Origin: Rhizobiaceae bacterium
GTDB taxonomy: Bacteria > Pseudomonadota > Alphaproteobacteria > Rhizobiales > Rhizobiaceae
Direction: 5' to 3'
Length of the DNA stretch: 64,000 bases
NCBI GenBank assembly: GCA_019635775.1
Contig: JAHBYU010000001.1
Span: 806,001-870,000, forward strand
Shown: positions 9,001 through 18,023 of the stretch, piece after piece
How the letters are laid out: each line of letters begins with the position of its first letter
Numbering within the stretch: position 1 is the stretch's first letter
Translations under genes and position numbers: made by a program
Notes under the pieces: generated by a model
The model's input: the letters and a program-made list of their open reading frames with translations, nothing else
What the model was told of the DNA's origin: nothing
Database searches by the model: none

Positions 9001-10020
9001 ATGATTGCCAGAAACGGACGAAACACCTTGAAAGCCTACGACCACAAGCTCGCAGTCGCCCCTATGATGGATTGGACGGATCGGCATTGCCGGTTCTTCC
9101 ACCGCCAGCTAACCGGGCGCGCGTTGCTCTACACCGAGATGGTTGTGGCGGATGCGGCGATTCACGGAAATCGCCACCGGCTGCTGGGTTTCGACCCGCA
9201 GGAGCAGCCTCTGGCGCTGCAGCTGGGCGGTTCAGATGCCTCGAAGCTGGCCGAGGCCGCGTCGATCGGGGAGGGGCTCGGTTATCACGAGATCAACCTG
9301 AATGTCGGCTGTCCGTCGGATCGTGTTCAGTCCGGCACGTTCGGGGCATGCCTTATGAAGACGCCGGCCCTTGTGGCGAACTGCGTGTCGGCGATGAAGG
9401 CTGCGGTAAAAACACCTGTCACGGTCAAATGCCGGATCGGTGTTGACGAACAGGATCCCGAAATTGCCTTGGACGAACTGGCCGACGCGGTTTTTGCCGC
9501 CGGTGCGGATGCTTTGTGGGTGCATGCACGAAAGGCCTGGCTTGAAGGCCTGTCTCCCAAGGAGAACCGGGATATTCCGCCGCTGGATTATGGGCGTGTC
9601 TATCGGCTCAAGGAACGCTTGCCCGAACATTTCATCGGCATCAATGGCGGTATTGCCGATCTGTCGGAAGCAAAATCCCATCTGGGCCATGTCGATGGCG
9701 TGATGCTCGGCCGCGCCGCTTACCATACGCCGGGAATTCTCACGCAGGCCGATGCTAGGCTTTACGGTGAGGCAGATCAGGTTTTCTCTCCTGAAGCGCT
9801 TCTGGAGGTGATGTGCGAGTACGCAGAGCGCCACATTGCGGCTGGCGGGAGGCTTGGGCATGTAACCCGTCACATGGTCGGCCTATATCACGGATTGCCC
9901 GGCGCGCGGCGTTACCGGCAGATGTTGTCGGTCGACGCAAACCGGCTGGGCGCGGGATCCACGGTCCTGCGCCAGGCGTTCTCCGCGGTCCACGCCAACG
10001 CCGATCGCGCAGCAGCCTAA
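9001..10020 (+). CDS. dusA: tRNA-dihydrouridine(20/20a) synthase DusA
   Basis: DusA reduces uridine 20 and 20a in the tRNA D-loop using FMN and NADPH. The protein has the TIM-barrel opening VAPMMDWTDRHCRFF, the catalytic-cysteine motif NLNVGCPSDRVQSGTFGACLM, the HARKAWLEGLSPKEN active-site loop and the INGGI and GVMLGRAAY phosphate-binding loops. The length of 339 residues is normal. The gene ends in a 13-bp tandem repeat that also holds the stop codon of the convergent protease gene. Confidence 0.95.
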   Translation: MIARNGRNTLKAYDHKLAVAPMMDWTDRHCRFFHRQLTGRALLYTEMVVADAAIHGNRHRLLGFDPQEQPLALQLGGSDASKLAEAASIGEGLGYHEINLNVGCPSDRVQSGTFGACLMKTPALVANCVSAMKAAVKTPVTVKCRIGVDEQDPEIALDELADAVFAAGADALWVHARKAWLEGLSPKENRDIPPLDYGRVYRLKERLPEHFIGINGGIADLSEAKSHLGHVDGVMLGRAAYHTPGILTQADARLYGEADQVFSPEALLEVMCEYAERHIAAGGRLGHVTRHMVGLYHGLPGARRYRQMLSVDANRLGAGSTVLRQAFSAVHANADRAAA

Positions 10021-10041
10021 TCCCGCAACCTAATCCCGCAA
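10016..10041. repeat. 13-bp tandem duplication between convergent genes
   Basis: The unit CCTAATCCCGCAA occurs twice in direct succession (10016-10028 and 10029-10041). The dusA stop codon lies in the first copy and the protease stop codon (minus strand) in the second, so the duplication separates the two convergent gene ends. Confidence 0.9.
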
Positions 10042-10731
10042 CACCAGGCGATCGCCACGAACGTCGAAACCCGACAGGGTGCCGATAAAATTCATACCGA
10101 GGAGGCTCTGGCCGAGTCGCCCGGATTCGGCAACGAGCAGCGGCACGTTCGTGCGGACAATTGCGCCAACTGCCATCTCGTCGGCCACGACTCTCGCTGC
10201 ATTGGCAACGCCGTTGGCTGTCGAAACCGGGATATTGAACACCAGAGCCTGCGGGTCGAAGCCGACTTGCGCGGCGTCGGAAGCCGTGAGCACGGTGGTG
10301 GTCGCGCCGGTATCGACCATCGCGCGTATTGTCGTGCCACTGATCGAGACATTTGCCTCGAAATGCCCGTCCATACGCTTTTGCAGGGTCACGATCGCGC
10401 GGCCGTCATCATCGGTCATCGAGAGAGGGCTTGGCGGCACGGCGCCGGCGGTAACCCGGCTTGCGACATCCTGTAGTTCGTATCGGTACTCGTAGCCGAC
10501 CATCAGAGCCAGTATGATCAGCAACCAGACGGCGAGCGTACGCACGGTCTGGCCGAAGCGCTGGCCTGATGCGAGAATGCCCGCACAAAGCACTGCACCC
10601 AATGCGGACAAGTAGACCAGCCTGCCGAAGCTGTCGGTGCTGAGGCCCAGCACTTCACCCCGGTCGTCGAACGCGACCAGAAGGATCAGGCCAATCGCCA
10701 GGATGCCGATGCCGATCCACAGGACGCGCAT
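10030..10731 (-). CDS. TIGR02281-type membrane aspartic protease
   Basis: The protein has three hydrophobic segments in the first 85 residues (about 4-21, 36-55 and 65-80), followed by a soluble retropepsin-like domain with the catalytic motif MVDTGATTTVLT and the LLGMNFIGTL segment near the C-terminus. This matches the clan AA family widespread in alphaproteobacteria, a single-domain aspartic protease predicted to act as a dimer, tethered to the inner membrane. The substrate is unknown. It lies 5 bp downstream of the DUF1289 gene on the same strand. Confidence 0.88.
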   Translation of the reverse strand: MRVLWIGIGILAIGLILLVAFDDRGEVLGLSTDSFGRLVYLSALGAVLCAGILASGQRFGQTVRTLAVWLLIILALMVGYEYRYELQDVASRVTAGAVPPSPLSMTDDDGRAIVTLQKRMDGHFEANVSISGTTIRAMVDTGATTTVLTASDAAQVGFDPQALVFNIPVSTANGVANAARVVADEMAVGAIVRTNVPLLVAESGRLGQSLLGMNFIGTLSGFDVRGDRLVLRD

Positions 10732-10736
10732 GCGGC

Positions 10737-10967
10737 TCAGGCCATTCCGCGCTCGCGCGCCATGCGGGCGCGACGGGTCTCACGGCGGGGGCGGCGCTCT
10801 ACCGTTTCGAGCCGGGCCGGTAGCAGAGCCATGACTTCGCGACGCTCTTCGGGCGTCATCTCCAGCCAGCCAGAGATTTCGTCGCGCGTCCTGCCGCAGC
10901 CAAAGCAATAGCCGGTCTTCATATCGACCGAACAAACAAGGATGCAGGGGGATTCAATTGCCGCCAT
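10737..10967 (-). CDS. DUF1289 domain protein
   Basis: A 76-residue protein with the four-cysteine DUF1289 pattern (SPCILVCSVDMKTGYCFGCGRTRDEI), suggesting a small metal or iron-sulfur site, followed by the conserved WLEMTPEERR helix and a basic tail. The function is not established. The ATG at 10967 puts the conserved region at the N-terminus; upstream in-frame non-ATG starts reach 10985. It is divergent from cobT and probably co-transcribed with the protease gene downstream. Confidence 0.85.
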   Translation of the reverse strand: MAAIESPCILVCSVDMKTGYCFGCGRTRDEISGWLEMTPEERREVMALLPARLETVERRPRRETRRARMARERGMA

Positions 10968-11101
10968 TCTTTTCACATGGGACAAGCCGCGGCCCGATGC
11001 AAGCCTGCCCGCGACATGGGATGTTCAGGCGTCGATTACAGCATTGTGTCCAACGGGTTGGGCGGGTATGCCGCCACTGTCCCGTGCGAGAGCCCGAAAG
11101 A

Positions 11102-12106
11102 ATGACGACTGCGCTTCCCTTCGATGATTTTCGTGCTCTGATGAGCAGCTTGCCGTCAGGCGACAAAACTGCTGCTGATCGCGTGCGCGCTATGTTCGCA
11201 AAGGCCGGCAAGCCCATCGAATCCCTTGGTCGCGTTGCCGATCTGGCTGCGTGGCTTGCCGAATGGAGCGGGCGCGCGCCGCCCTCCATAAACCGTCCAC
11301 TGGTCGCGATCTTCGCGGGAAACCACGGCGTTGCGGTCAATGGCGTATCCCCCCGTCCGGTTGAGGATACCGCCTTGGCCGTCGAACTCTGTGCCGCCGG
11401 CGGAGCAGCGATCAATCAGGTTTGCCTTGCAAACGATCTGGGACTGAAGGTCTTTGACCTCGCGCTTCACCTGCCGACCGGCGATATCACGCGCGAGCCG
11501 GCTCTCGACGAGCGCGGCTGCGCCGCCACCATGGCGTTCGGCATGGAGGCCGTGGCCGGCGGCACGGATCTGCTTTGCCTCGGGGACCTCGGCGTCGGCA
11601 ATTCGACCGTCGCCGCAGCGATCCTCTGCATGCTCTATGGAGGCTCCGGCTCCGAATGGGTTGGTCTTGGTTCCGGCGCAGACAGCGCCATGATGAGCCG
11701 CAAGGTGTCTGCCGTTGATGCCGCTGTCGCCCTGCATGGATCGCACCGCGGCGATCCTTTCGAGGTGTTGCGGCGGGTCGGTGGGCGCGAATTCGCGGCC
11801 ATTGCGGGTGCCATTATCGCCGCGCGCGCCGAAAAGGTACCCGTGGTCATCGACGGCTTCGGGGCGATCGCGGCGGCCTGCGTGATTCATGCGGTCAATC
11901 CGGCGATCCTCGACCACTGCCTCCTTGCTTCTCGACCGACCGACCCGGGGATCGCAAGAGCAGTGGAGCGCCTAGGCCTCGATCCGCTGCTCGACCTGCG
12001 GTTGGCGGCCGGGGAGGGAATTGGCGCAGCATTTGCGTCCGGAATCCTGAAGGCTGCCGCCCAGGTCAGTTCCGGGATCGCCGCTACCGTCGGGCGCACG
12101 GCCTGA
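11102..12106 (+). CDS. cobT: Nicotinate-nucleotide--dimethylbenzimidazole phosphoribosyltransferase
   Basis: This enzyme makes alpha-ribazole phosphate for the lower nucleotide loop of cobalamin (CobT in Salmonella, called CobU in Pseudomonas denitrificans). The 334 residues include the IFAGNHGVAVNGVSP loop, the LCLGDLGVGNSTVAAAI segment and the AAGEGIGAAFA motif with the catalytic glutamate. The start at 11102 matches family length; the longer open frame from 10958 overlaps the divergent gene. No cobalamin synthase gene or cobalamin riboswitch is visible beside it. Confidence 0.95.
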   Translation: MTTALPFDDFRALMSSLPSGDKTAADRVRAMFAKAGKPIESLGRVADLAAWLAEWSGRAPPSINRPLVAIFAGNHGVAVNGVSPRPVEDTALAVELCAAGGAAINQVCLANDLGLKVFDLALHLPTGDITREPALDERGCAATMAFGMEAVAGGTDLLCLGDLGVGNSTVAAAILCMLYGGSGSEWVGLGSGADSAMMSRKVSAVDAAVALHGSHRGDPFEVLRRVGGREFAAIAGAIIAARAEKVPVVIDGFGAIAAACVIHAVNPAILDHCLLASRPTDPGIARAVERLGLDPLLDLRLAAGEGIGAAFASGILKAAAQVSSGIAATVGRTA

Positions 12107-12136
12107 CGGCTTTGCCGATGTCTGACCTGGAGGTCG

Positions 12137-13660
12137 CTACGCAGTCCGCTTGCCGGCGGTCATCACGGTCGGGACGGCAGGCAGCGCTTCCATGACCCGC
12201 TCGGGCGGGAAGACAGCGACCGCTTCCGTGCCCTCTCGCAACCTTGAATGCAACGAAAAGTCGCCGCCATGCAGGGCGAGAAGGCCCTGCACGATGGGCA
12301 GACCAAGCCCGGTTCCCTGTTCGGCGCTCTTGATGGCGATGGAGCCCTGGCCGAAGGCCGACAGCACCACCGGAATTTCGTCCTCCGGGATTCCCGGCCC
12401 GCCGTCCTTGACGGAAATGTACTGGCCGCCGCCAGCCGTCCAGCCGACACGAACCAGGATTTCTGTGCCCGGCGTCGCGAACTTAACCGCGTTGGACAGC
12501 AGGTTGAGCGCGATCTGACGGACGGCACGCTCGTCGGCGAAGAGCCGAGGCAGGTGAGGCTCGAAGCGCTGCACGATACGAAGATCCTTGTTGCGGGCCT
12601 TCAACTCCATCAGATGACAGCAGTCCTCCACAACCGAAGCAGCATCCACCGGCCCTTCGTTGAGCTGGTATCGGCCCGCCTCGATCCGAGAAAGGTCTAG
12701 TATCTCGTTGATCAGATCGAGCAGGTGCCGCCCTGACGTGTGGATGTCCTTGGCGTAGTCGCGATAGGTATCGTTCTCCATCGGACCCAGCACTTCCTTG
12801 CCCATCACCTCGGAGAAACCGAGTATGGCGTTGAGTGGCGTGCGCAACTCGTGGCTCATCGAGGCGAGAAAGCGTGATTTGGCCAGGTTAGCCTCTTCCG
12901 CGCGTCGCCTCGCCTCGTCCGACATCGCCTTTGCTGTGTCAAGTTCGGCGATCAGAGCGTCTTTCTCCGAACGAAAGGACAGCAATGTCAGAGCCGCCCG
13001 GTTCATGGAGCCCGCCACATGGGCAAAGAACGGGAGCGAGGAGACGAGCAATCCGCTGACCAGAATCTCGACCGGTGTCCAGTTGTGGATCGCAAGTACG
13101 ACATAGGCCGCGACCGGCAGTGCGAAGGTGGTGGCTAGCGCTCCGCGAAGGAGCGACGCGATCAAGGCCGTGGCGGCGATCGCCAGCAACAGCACGATGC
13201 CCTTGACCGTGGTGAACTGGTCGATGCGGCAAGCGCCGCATCCGATCATGGCGAAATATATCCAGCCGATGCCGGTCAGGAAGTGGGCGGCGAGAAAGTT
13301 GCGTCGCGTCCTGGCGACGTCCAGTCGTGACGTCTCCGTTTTGGCCGCCGACCTTGCGATCAGGGCCAGCACCGCATAGCCGGAAAGCGTCACGGCCATC
13401 CAGGTGGCCACCTCCTCGCGAACACCGCCAGCGAAGCCGGCGGCGGCGATGACAATTACCATGACTGGTATAGCAAACGCCACGCGCAGCATCGCGTGTG
13501 CGTGCAGCTTCAGAAGTTCGCGGTCGAAAGTGAGGTTGCCCGGCTGGTTCGCGAGCTGGTCACGCGTCTTGCGCACCGCGCGCGCCACATCGGTGTTGCG
13601 ATGAGGTTTCCTGCGGTCCACAATGATCTTGTCAGCCGTGTTTGACCCTGGCAACGGCAT
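12137..13660 (-). CDS. Membrane sensor histidine kinase (PleC/DivJ-like)
   Basis: The N-terminal half has about five to six membrane segments (residues 57-215), then a short coiled-coil linker (230-260). The HisKA domain has the phospho-acceptor His270 in SMSHELRTPLNAILGFSEVM, and an ATPase domain follows with N box NLLSNAVKFA, G1 DGGPGIPEDE and G2 GTGLGLPIV. The HisKA sequence resembles the alphaproteobacterial PleC/DivJ/PdhS kinases that act on DivK-type regulators. No response regulator is adjacent. The ATG at 13660 was chosen; a TTG at 13681 is an alternative start. Confidence 0.88.
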   Translation of the reverse strand: MPLPGSNTADKIIVDRRKPHRNTDVARAVRKTRDQLANQPGNLTFDRELLKLHAHAMLRVAFAIPVMVIVIAAAGFAGGVREEVATWMAVTLSGYAVLALIARSAAKTETSRLDVARTRRNFLAAHFLTGIGWIYFAMIGCGACRIDQFTTVKGIVLLLAIAATALIASLLRGALATTFALPVAAYVVLAIHNWTPVEILVSGLLVSSLPFFAHVAGSMNRAALTLLSFRSEKDALIAELDTAKAMSDEARRRAEEANLAKSRFLASMSHELRTPLNAILGFSEVMGKEVLGPMENDTYRDYAKDIHTSGRHLLDLINEILDLSRIEAGRYQLNEGPVDAASVVEDCCHLMELKARNKDLRIVQRFEPHLPRLFADERAVRQIALNLLSNAVKFATPGTEILVRVGWTAGGGQYISVKDGGPGIPEDEIPVVLSAFGQGSIAIKSAEQGTGLGLPIVQGLLALHGGDFSLHSRLREGTEAVAVFPPERVMEALPAVPTVMTAGKRTA

Positions 13661-13734
13661 ACACTTCTTACTTGAACGCAAACCAATTCAGGGTCTTCAC
13701 GCTAAGACGGAATGATTAAGACTCTGTTTGCCAT

Positions 13735-14364
13735 ATGCAGAGAATGCTCCGTAGCTATCGGTCGCTTCGAATGACCGGACGCGTCCGCAGAAGGGGTCGA
13801 AGGGGGTGGACTGGACGGCTTTTAGACGGCTTGCTGGCTGTCGCCCTTCTCGGTCTGCTTGTCCTGCTTGCCGCACGCCTCGATCGCGGGGAACCCCAGA
13901 CACTTTCCGGTTCAGCGGTAGTCAATGACGGCGACACGATTACCCTTGGGGAAGAGCGTATCCGGCTGAGGGGCATTGACGCTCCGGAATTCAACCAGGT
14001 CTGCGTAGCCGGTGGAAAGGAATATGCTTGCGGCCGTAGATCAAGGGATGCGCTTGTGGCGTTGGTGGGTCTGCGAAGGGTCAATTGCTCTGGTCGCGAA
14101 CACGACAAGTTCGGCCGCTTGCTTGCTGTCTGCCATGTTGGTGACATTGACCTGAATCGCCGCCAGGTGGAGGCTGGCTGGGCCGTTTCCTATGGCGACT
14201 ATCATGCGCAAGAGGATGCCGCGCGGATAGCGGCGCGCGGCATGTGGGCGGGTTCGTTCGACAGTCCGCGCGAATGGCGTGACATGCACGGCGGCATGGC
14301 TGAAACCGAGCACGCTTCTTCGGCAGTTCTGGATTGGCTTAGCGGCTTGGTTCGATTTTTCTGA
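13735..14364 (+). CDS. Membrane-anchored thermonuclease (SNase family)
   Basis: A basic N-terminus, one hydrophobic segment (about residues 30-47) and then a staphylococcal nuclease domain, so the nuclease is probably anchored and faces the periplasm. The domain shows VNDGDTITLGEERIRLRGIDAPE with the calcium-site aspartate and catalytic arginine, and REHDKFGRLLAVC with the second arginine. Two extra cysteines (VCVAGGKEYACG) are common in this exported subfamily. The exact start among the basic residues is uncertain. Confidence 0.88.
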   Translation: MQRMLRSYRSLRMTGRVRRRGRRGWTGRLLDGLLAVALLGLLVLLAARLDRGEPQTLSGSAVVNDGDTITLGEERIRLRGIDAPEFNQVCVAGGKEYACGRRSRDALVALVGLRRVNCSGREHDKFGRLLAVCHVGDIDLNRRQVEAGWAVSYGDYHAQEDAARIAARGMWAGSFDSPREWRDMHGGMAETEHASSAVLDWLSGLVRFF

Positions 14365-14385
14365 GACAGGGATTATATCAGGGTC

Positions 14386-14997
14386 ATGAAACTGTTTGAC
14401 GGGGGCAGAGCCCCAAATCCACGCCGGGTTCGCGTATTCCTTGCAGAAAAAGGTATCTCAGTTCCGCTGGTGCCCGTCGACATGGGCGCCATGGAGCATC
14501 GCGGCAAGGACCTCATAAGCCGCAATCCACTGGCGCGGTTGCCTGTCCTGGAACTCGATGACGGAACAATCCTCTGCGAGTCCGTTGCGATATGTCGTTA
14601 TTTCGAGGAGCTCCAGCCTGAGCCGGCTCTTTTCGGGAATAGCGCACTCGGGAAGGCGCAGGTAGAGATGTGGCAACGCCGCCTGGAACTCAATTTCCTG
14701 TTTCCTGTTGCGCAGGCCTTCCGGCATATCCACCCCGCCATGAAGGAATGGGAGGTGCCGCAGGTGCCGGAGTGGGGCGAAGTAAACAAGCCCAAGGCGC
14801 TGGATTTCCTTGCCCTGATGGACGCCGAGCTTGCCCAGCGCGAGTTTGCTGCCGGCGACGGCTTCTCGATCGCCGATATCACTGGTCTCGTTGCGCTGGA
14901 TTTCATGAAGCCTGCGCGTATCACCATTCCCGAAGAACTGACGAACGTCCTTCGCTGGTATGGCGCGCTCAAGGCTCGGCCGAGTGCTGCGGCCTAG
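14386..14997 (+). CDS. Glutathione S-transferase family protein
   Basis: Cytoplasmic GST-fold protein of 203 residues. The N-terminal thioredoxin-like domain (MKLFDGGRAPNPRRVRVFLA, NPLARLPVLELDDG, and the glutathione gamma-glutamyl contact ESVAICRYF) is followed by an all-helical domain with the folding motif FSIADITGLVALDF. The acceptor substrate is unknown. It is separated by only 3 bp from the uracil-DNA-glycosylase-like gene, which suggests co-transcription. Confidence 0.9.
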   Translation: MKLFDGGRAPNPRRVRVFLAEKGISVPLVPVDMGAMEHRGKDLISRNPLARLPVLELDDGTILCESVAICRYFEELQPEPALFGNSALGKAQVEMWQRRLELNFLFPVAQAFRHIHPAMKEWEVPQVPEWGEVNKPKALDFLALMDAELAQREFAAGDGFSIADITGLVALDFMKPARITIPEELTNVLRWYGALKARPSAAA

Positions 14998-15000
14998 GTC

Positions 15001-15642
15001 ATGTCGAGCCGGACGGGTGGTCTCGAGGATTTCACGAACCGCATTCGTTCCTGCCGCATATGCGTCGAACAGCCGATAGGGCTGCCTCTCCCGCACCAGC
15101 CCAACCCGGTGCTGAGGCCGTCGTCGGTCGCCCGCATCCTGATCGCAAGTCAGGCGCCTGGCACGAAGGTGCATCTGTCCGGCTTGCCGTTCACAGATGC
15201 ATCGGGGGACAGGCTGCGAAGCTGGCTCGGCGTCAAAAGGGAAGAGTTCTACGACACCGACAGGTTCGCTATCGTTCCCATGGGCTTCTGTTTTCCTGGT
15301 CAGGATGCGAAGGGCGGCGATCTGCCGCCCCGTCGCGAATGCGCACCTTCTTGGCGATCCCAGCTTATGGCGCTCATGCCTCAGGTCGACCTTGTTTTGA
15401 CCATCGGCCTTTACGCACAGGCGTGGCACATGGGCGAACTGCGCCATGCCTCGTTGACCGAAACCGTCAGGAACTGGCGCGAAATATTCGCGGCGACATC
15501 CAGTCCGGTGGTGCTGCCCCTTCCGCATCCTTCGTGGCGCAACACGGGATGGCTGAAGAGGAACCCCTGGTTCGAGGCGGAATTGCTTCCGTTCCTGCGC
15601 AAAGAAATTGGCCTTCGAATAGGCCGACAAGCTGGTACGTAA
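15001..15642 (+). CDS. Uracil-DNA glycosylase superfamily protein
   Basis: The 213-residue protein belongs to the compact UDG-like family related to family 4/5 enzymes: an N-terminal CRICVEQPIG segment, ILIASQAPGTKVHLSGLPFTDASGDRLRSWL (the GxxPG-type active-site loop reads SQAPGT), and the C-terminal LPLPHPSWRNTGW loop with the conserved histidine. It would remove uracil or damaged bases, but the subgroup is poorly characterised. It begins 3 bp after the GST gene. Confidence 0.83.
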   Translation: MSSRTGGLEDFTNRIRSCRICVEQPIGLPLPHQPNPVLRPSSVARILIASQAPGTKVHLSGLPFTDASGDRLRSWLGVKREEFYDTDRFAIVPMGFCFPGQDAKGGDLPPRRECAPSWRSQLMALMPQVDLVLTIGLYAQAWHMGELRHASLTETVRNWREIFAATSSPVVLPLPHPSWRNTGWLKRNPWFEAELLPFLRKEIGLRIGRQAGT

Positions 15643-15732
15643 TGCTCGTCAAAGGGGGATCTGGAAGAATTTCTTTCTTGTTACTTTGGGCAAAAGCCCG
15701 GAGAATGCACAAAATTTTCCTTGGAGCCCCTT

Positions 15733-16227
15733 ATGGACCGCCTTGACCGCAAGATCCTGCGACTCCTGCAGGAGGACGCCACACTCGCCGTCGCGGACGT
15801 TGCGAAGAAAGTTGGTCTGTCGACGACGCCCTGCTGGAGGCGGATACAGAAGCTCGAGGAGGAGGGCGTCATCAGGCGTCGTGTCGCCATTCTCGATCCC
15901 GCGAAGATCAACGCGCGCGTGACCGTCTTCGTCTCCATTCGCACAAATTCACACAGCCACGAATGGCTGCGGCGCTTTTCAGAAGTCATTCAGGAGTTTC
16001 CGGAGGTCATCGAGTTCTACCGTATGAGCGGTGACGTGGACTACCTTCTGCGCGTTGTGGTCCCGGACATCGGCGCCTATGACGCCTTCTACAAGCGTCT
16101 AATCGCCAAGATCGAAATTCGTGACGTGTCTTCGTCCTTCGCGATGGAGCAGATCAAGTACACGACCGAAATGCCCCTCGATTATATGGTCCTGGACAAG
16201 GACTCCGGTTCCGGGGCGGCGGCCTGA
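15733..16227 (+). CDS. Lrp/AsnC family transcriptional regulator
   Basis: A 164-residue regulator with an N-terminal helix-turn-helix (LDRKILRLLQEDATLAVADVA, then VGLSTTPCWRRIQKLEEEGVI) and a C-terminal RAM ligand-binding domain (SGDVDYLLRVVVPDIGAYDAFYKRL). The ligand is likely an amino acid. The ATG at 15733 is preceded by GGAG; a TTG at 15721 is in frame but lies on that ribosome-binding site. It is convergent with the dehydrogenase downstream, so its target is not obvious from context. Confidence 0.92.
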   Translation: MDRLDRKILRLLQEDATLAVADVAKKVGLSTTPCWRRIQKLEEEGVIRRRVAILDPAKINARVTVFVSIRTNSHSHEWLRRFSEVIQEFPEVIEFYRMSGDVDYLLRVVVPDIGAYDAFYKRLIAKIEIRDVSSSFAMEQIKYTTEMPLDYMVLDKDSGSGAAA

Positions 16228-16255
16228 GGTCTACCCGGCGCGGCTGCGACTTCAG

Positions 16256-17125
16256 TCAGCGCTCCAGCCGGGCCATCAGCGATGAGGTATCCCACCTGTT
16301 GCCGCCAATCTGCTGGACTTCCTTGTAGAACTGGTCGACCAGCGCCGTAACCGGCAGCTTGGCCCCGTTGCGGTTTGCCTCGTCAAGGCAGATGCCGAGG
16401 TCCTTGCGCATCCAGTCGACCGCGAAACCGAAATCGTATTTGCCTGCGATCATGGTCTTGTGGCGGTTTTCCATCTGCCAAGAGCCTGCCGCGCCCTTGG
16501 AAATCACCTCAACCACCTTTTCGAGGTCAAGGCCGGCCCTGCGCCCGAAATGCAGTCCTTCCGCCAGCCCCTGGACGAGCCCTGCAATCGCAATCTGGTT
16601 GATCATCTTGGTGAGCTGGCCAGCACCCGCCGGTCCCATCAGTCCGACCATCCGCGCATAGCAGTCGATAACTGGTTTTGCCTTCTCAAAGGCCTTTTCT
16701 TCGCCTCCCACCATCACGGTCAGCACGCCGTTGTCCGCACCGGCCTGACCGCCTGAAACAGGCGCATCCAGTGCGGCAAAGCCCCTTTCGGCAGCTGCTC
16801 CAGCGAGTTCGCGGGCCACCTCCGCAGAGGCCGTCGTGTTGTCGATGTAGATCGCGCCCTTGTTCATCGCCTTGAAGCAGCCGGCGGCACCGATGGTGAC
16901 TTCGCGCAGATCATCGTCGTTGCCGACGCAGGTGAAGACGAAATCCTTGCCGGCGGCCGCCTCGGCGGGTGTTTTTGCGAAGCTTCCGCCGTGTTCGGCC
17001 ACCCATTTCTCGGCCTTTGCCGTCGTGCGGTTGTAGACCGTTACGTCGTGGCCGCCCTTGTGCTTGAGATGGGCAGCCATCGGGTAGCCCATCACGCCCA
17101 GTCCGAGAAATGCAACCGATGCCAT
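16256..17125 (-). CDS. 3-hydroxyisobutyrate dehydrogenase family NAD(P) oxidoreductase
   Basis: Beta-hydroxyacid dehydrogenase of 289 residues. The Rossmann motif FLGLGVMGYPMAAHL opens the protein, the substrate-binding DAPVSGGQAGADNG motif follows, and the catalytic lysine lies in GAGQLTKMINQ. Candidates are 3-hydroxyisobutyrate dehydrogenase, tartronate semialdehyde reductase or a 4-hydroxybutyrate/succinic semialdehyde reductase. The gene follows the amino acid ABC transporter genes on the same strand with a 79-bp gap and may belong to their operon, but the substrate is not shown by sequence. Confidence 0.88.
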   Translation of the reverse strand: MASVAFLGLGVMGYPMAAHLKHKGGHDVTVYNRTTAKAEKWVAEHGGSFAKTPAEAAAGKDFVFTCVGNDDDLREVTIGAAGCFKAMNKGAIYIDNTTASAEVARELAGAAAERGFAALDAPVSGGQAGADNGVLTVMVGGEEKAFEKAKPVIDCYARMVGLMGPAGAGQLTKMINQIAIAGLVQGLAEGLHFGRRAGLDLEKVVEVISKGAAGSWQMENRHKTMIAGKYDFGFAVDWMRKDLGICLDEANRNGAKLPVTALVDQFYKEVQQIGGNRWDTSSLMARLER

Positions 17126-17204
17126 TTATCTGAATCCTTTCAGTCCGCTAGCCCAGCCTTGCTGGAGTATCGATTCATGTTCCTAAGGTATTGAGTCAGC
17201 AAAG

Positions 17205-18023
17205 TCAGCGGTTCTGGTGAACCGTGATGCGGCGTTCGATCCAGTCCACGCAGTGGCGCAGCGCCTCAACAATCGCGAGATAGATGACGCCAGCCCATAT
17301 ATATGTCTGAAAATCAAAGGTTTGCGCATAGGCGCGGCGCGTTTCCCCCATCAGGTCGTAGACGGTGATGATCGCGACGATCGCGGAAGCCTTGATCATC
17401 AGGATTATCTCGTTGCCGTATGGACGCAAGGCGACTATCAGCGCCTGGGGCAGCACCACCTTCCACATGGTCTGCAGCTTGTGGAGGCCGAGCGAGGCCG
17501 CGCCCTCCCATTGCCCGCGGGGCACGCTCTCGATCGCCCCGCGAAGGATTTCAGCCTGATAGGCGGCCGTGTTGAGGGAAAAGGCAAGGATGGCGCAATA
17601 CCAAGCCTCGCGGAAAAACCCCCAAAGGCCGACTGCGTCCAGTTCAGCCCTGAAGGAGCCGACGCCGTAATAGATCATGAACGTCTGGGCAATCAGCGGC
17701 GTGCCGCGGAAAAAGTAGACGTAGGCATAAGCCAAAGTTCCGAGCAGCCTGTTGGAGGACATGCGCGCATAGGCGATCGGGACGGACAGGATCGCGCCGA
17801 TGACGATGGATACCGCGACGAGAAGCAGGGTCACGCCGAGACCGGACAGATAGAGCGGCACGTAGCGTGCGAAGAGATCGGGGTCCCAGGCGGATACGAG
17901 GTAGGCGACAAGCCCGAGGCCAGCGGCAATCCACAAGCCGACCAGAACATGCCCTGCTATCCGCGCGCCGGTCCATCGGCGGGGCGGTGCGGGTGGCCGG
18001 GTGCTTTCGGCAACGGCGCTCAT
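17205..18023 (-). CDS. Polar amino acid ABC transporter permease (HisM-like)
   Basis: Inner-membrane permease of 272 residues with a polar, proline-rich N-terminus and about six membrane segments. The ABC-ATPase contact (EAA) loop reads EGAASLGLHKLQTMWKVVLP, and the YVYFFRGTPLIAQ motif is typical of polar amino acid permeases. The ATG at 18023 overlaps the stop of the upstream permease as ATGA, which decides the start against a longer frame to 18110. It forms a heterodimer with the next gene product. No ATPase gene is present in the cluster. Confidence 0.92.
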   Translation of the reverse strand: MSAVAESTRPPAPPRRWTGARIAGHVLVGLWIAAGLGLVAYLVSAWDPDLFARYVPLYLSGLGVTLLLVAVSIVIGAILSVPIAYARMSSNRLLGTLAYAYVYFFRGTPLIAQTFMIYYGVGSFRAELDAVGLWGFFREAWYCAILAFSLNTAAYQAEILRGAIESVPRGQWEGAASLGLHKLQTMWKVVLPQALIVALRPYGNEIILMIKASAIVAIITVYDLMGETRRAYAQTFDFQTYIWAGVIYLAIVEALRHCVDWIERRITVHQNR

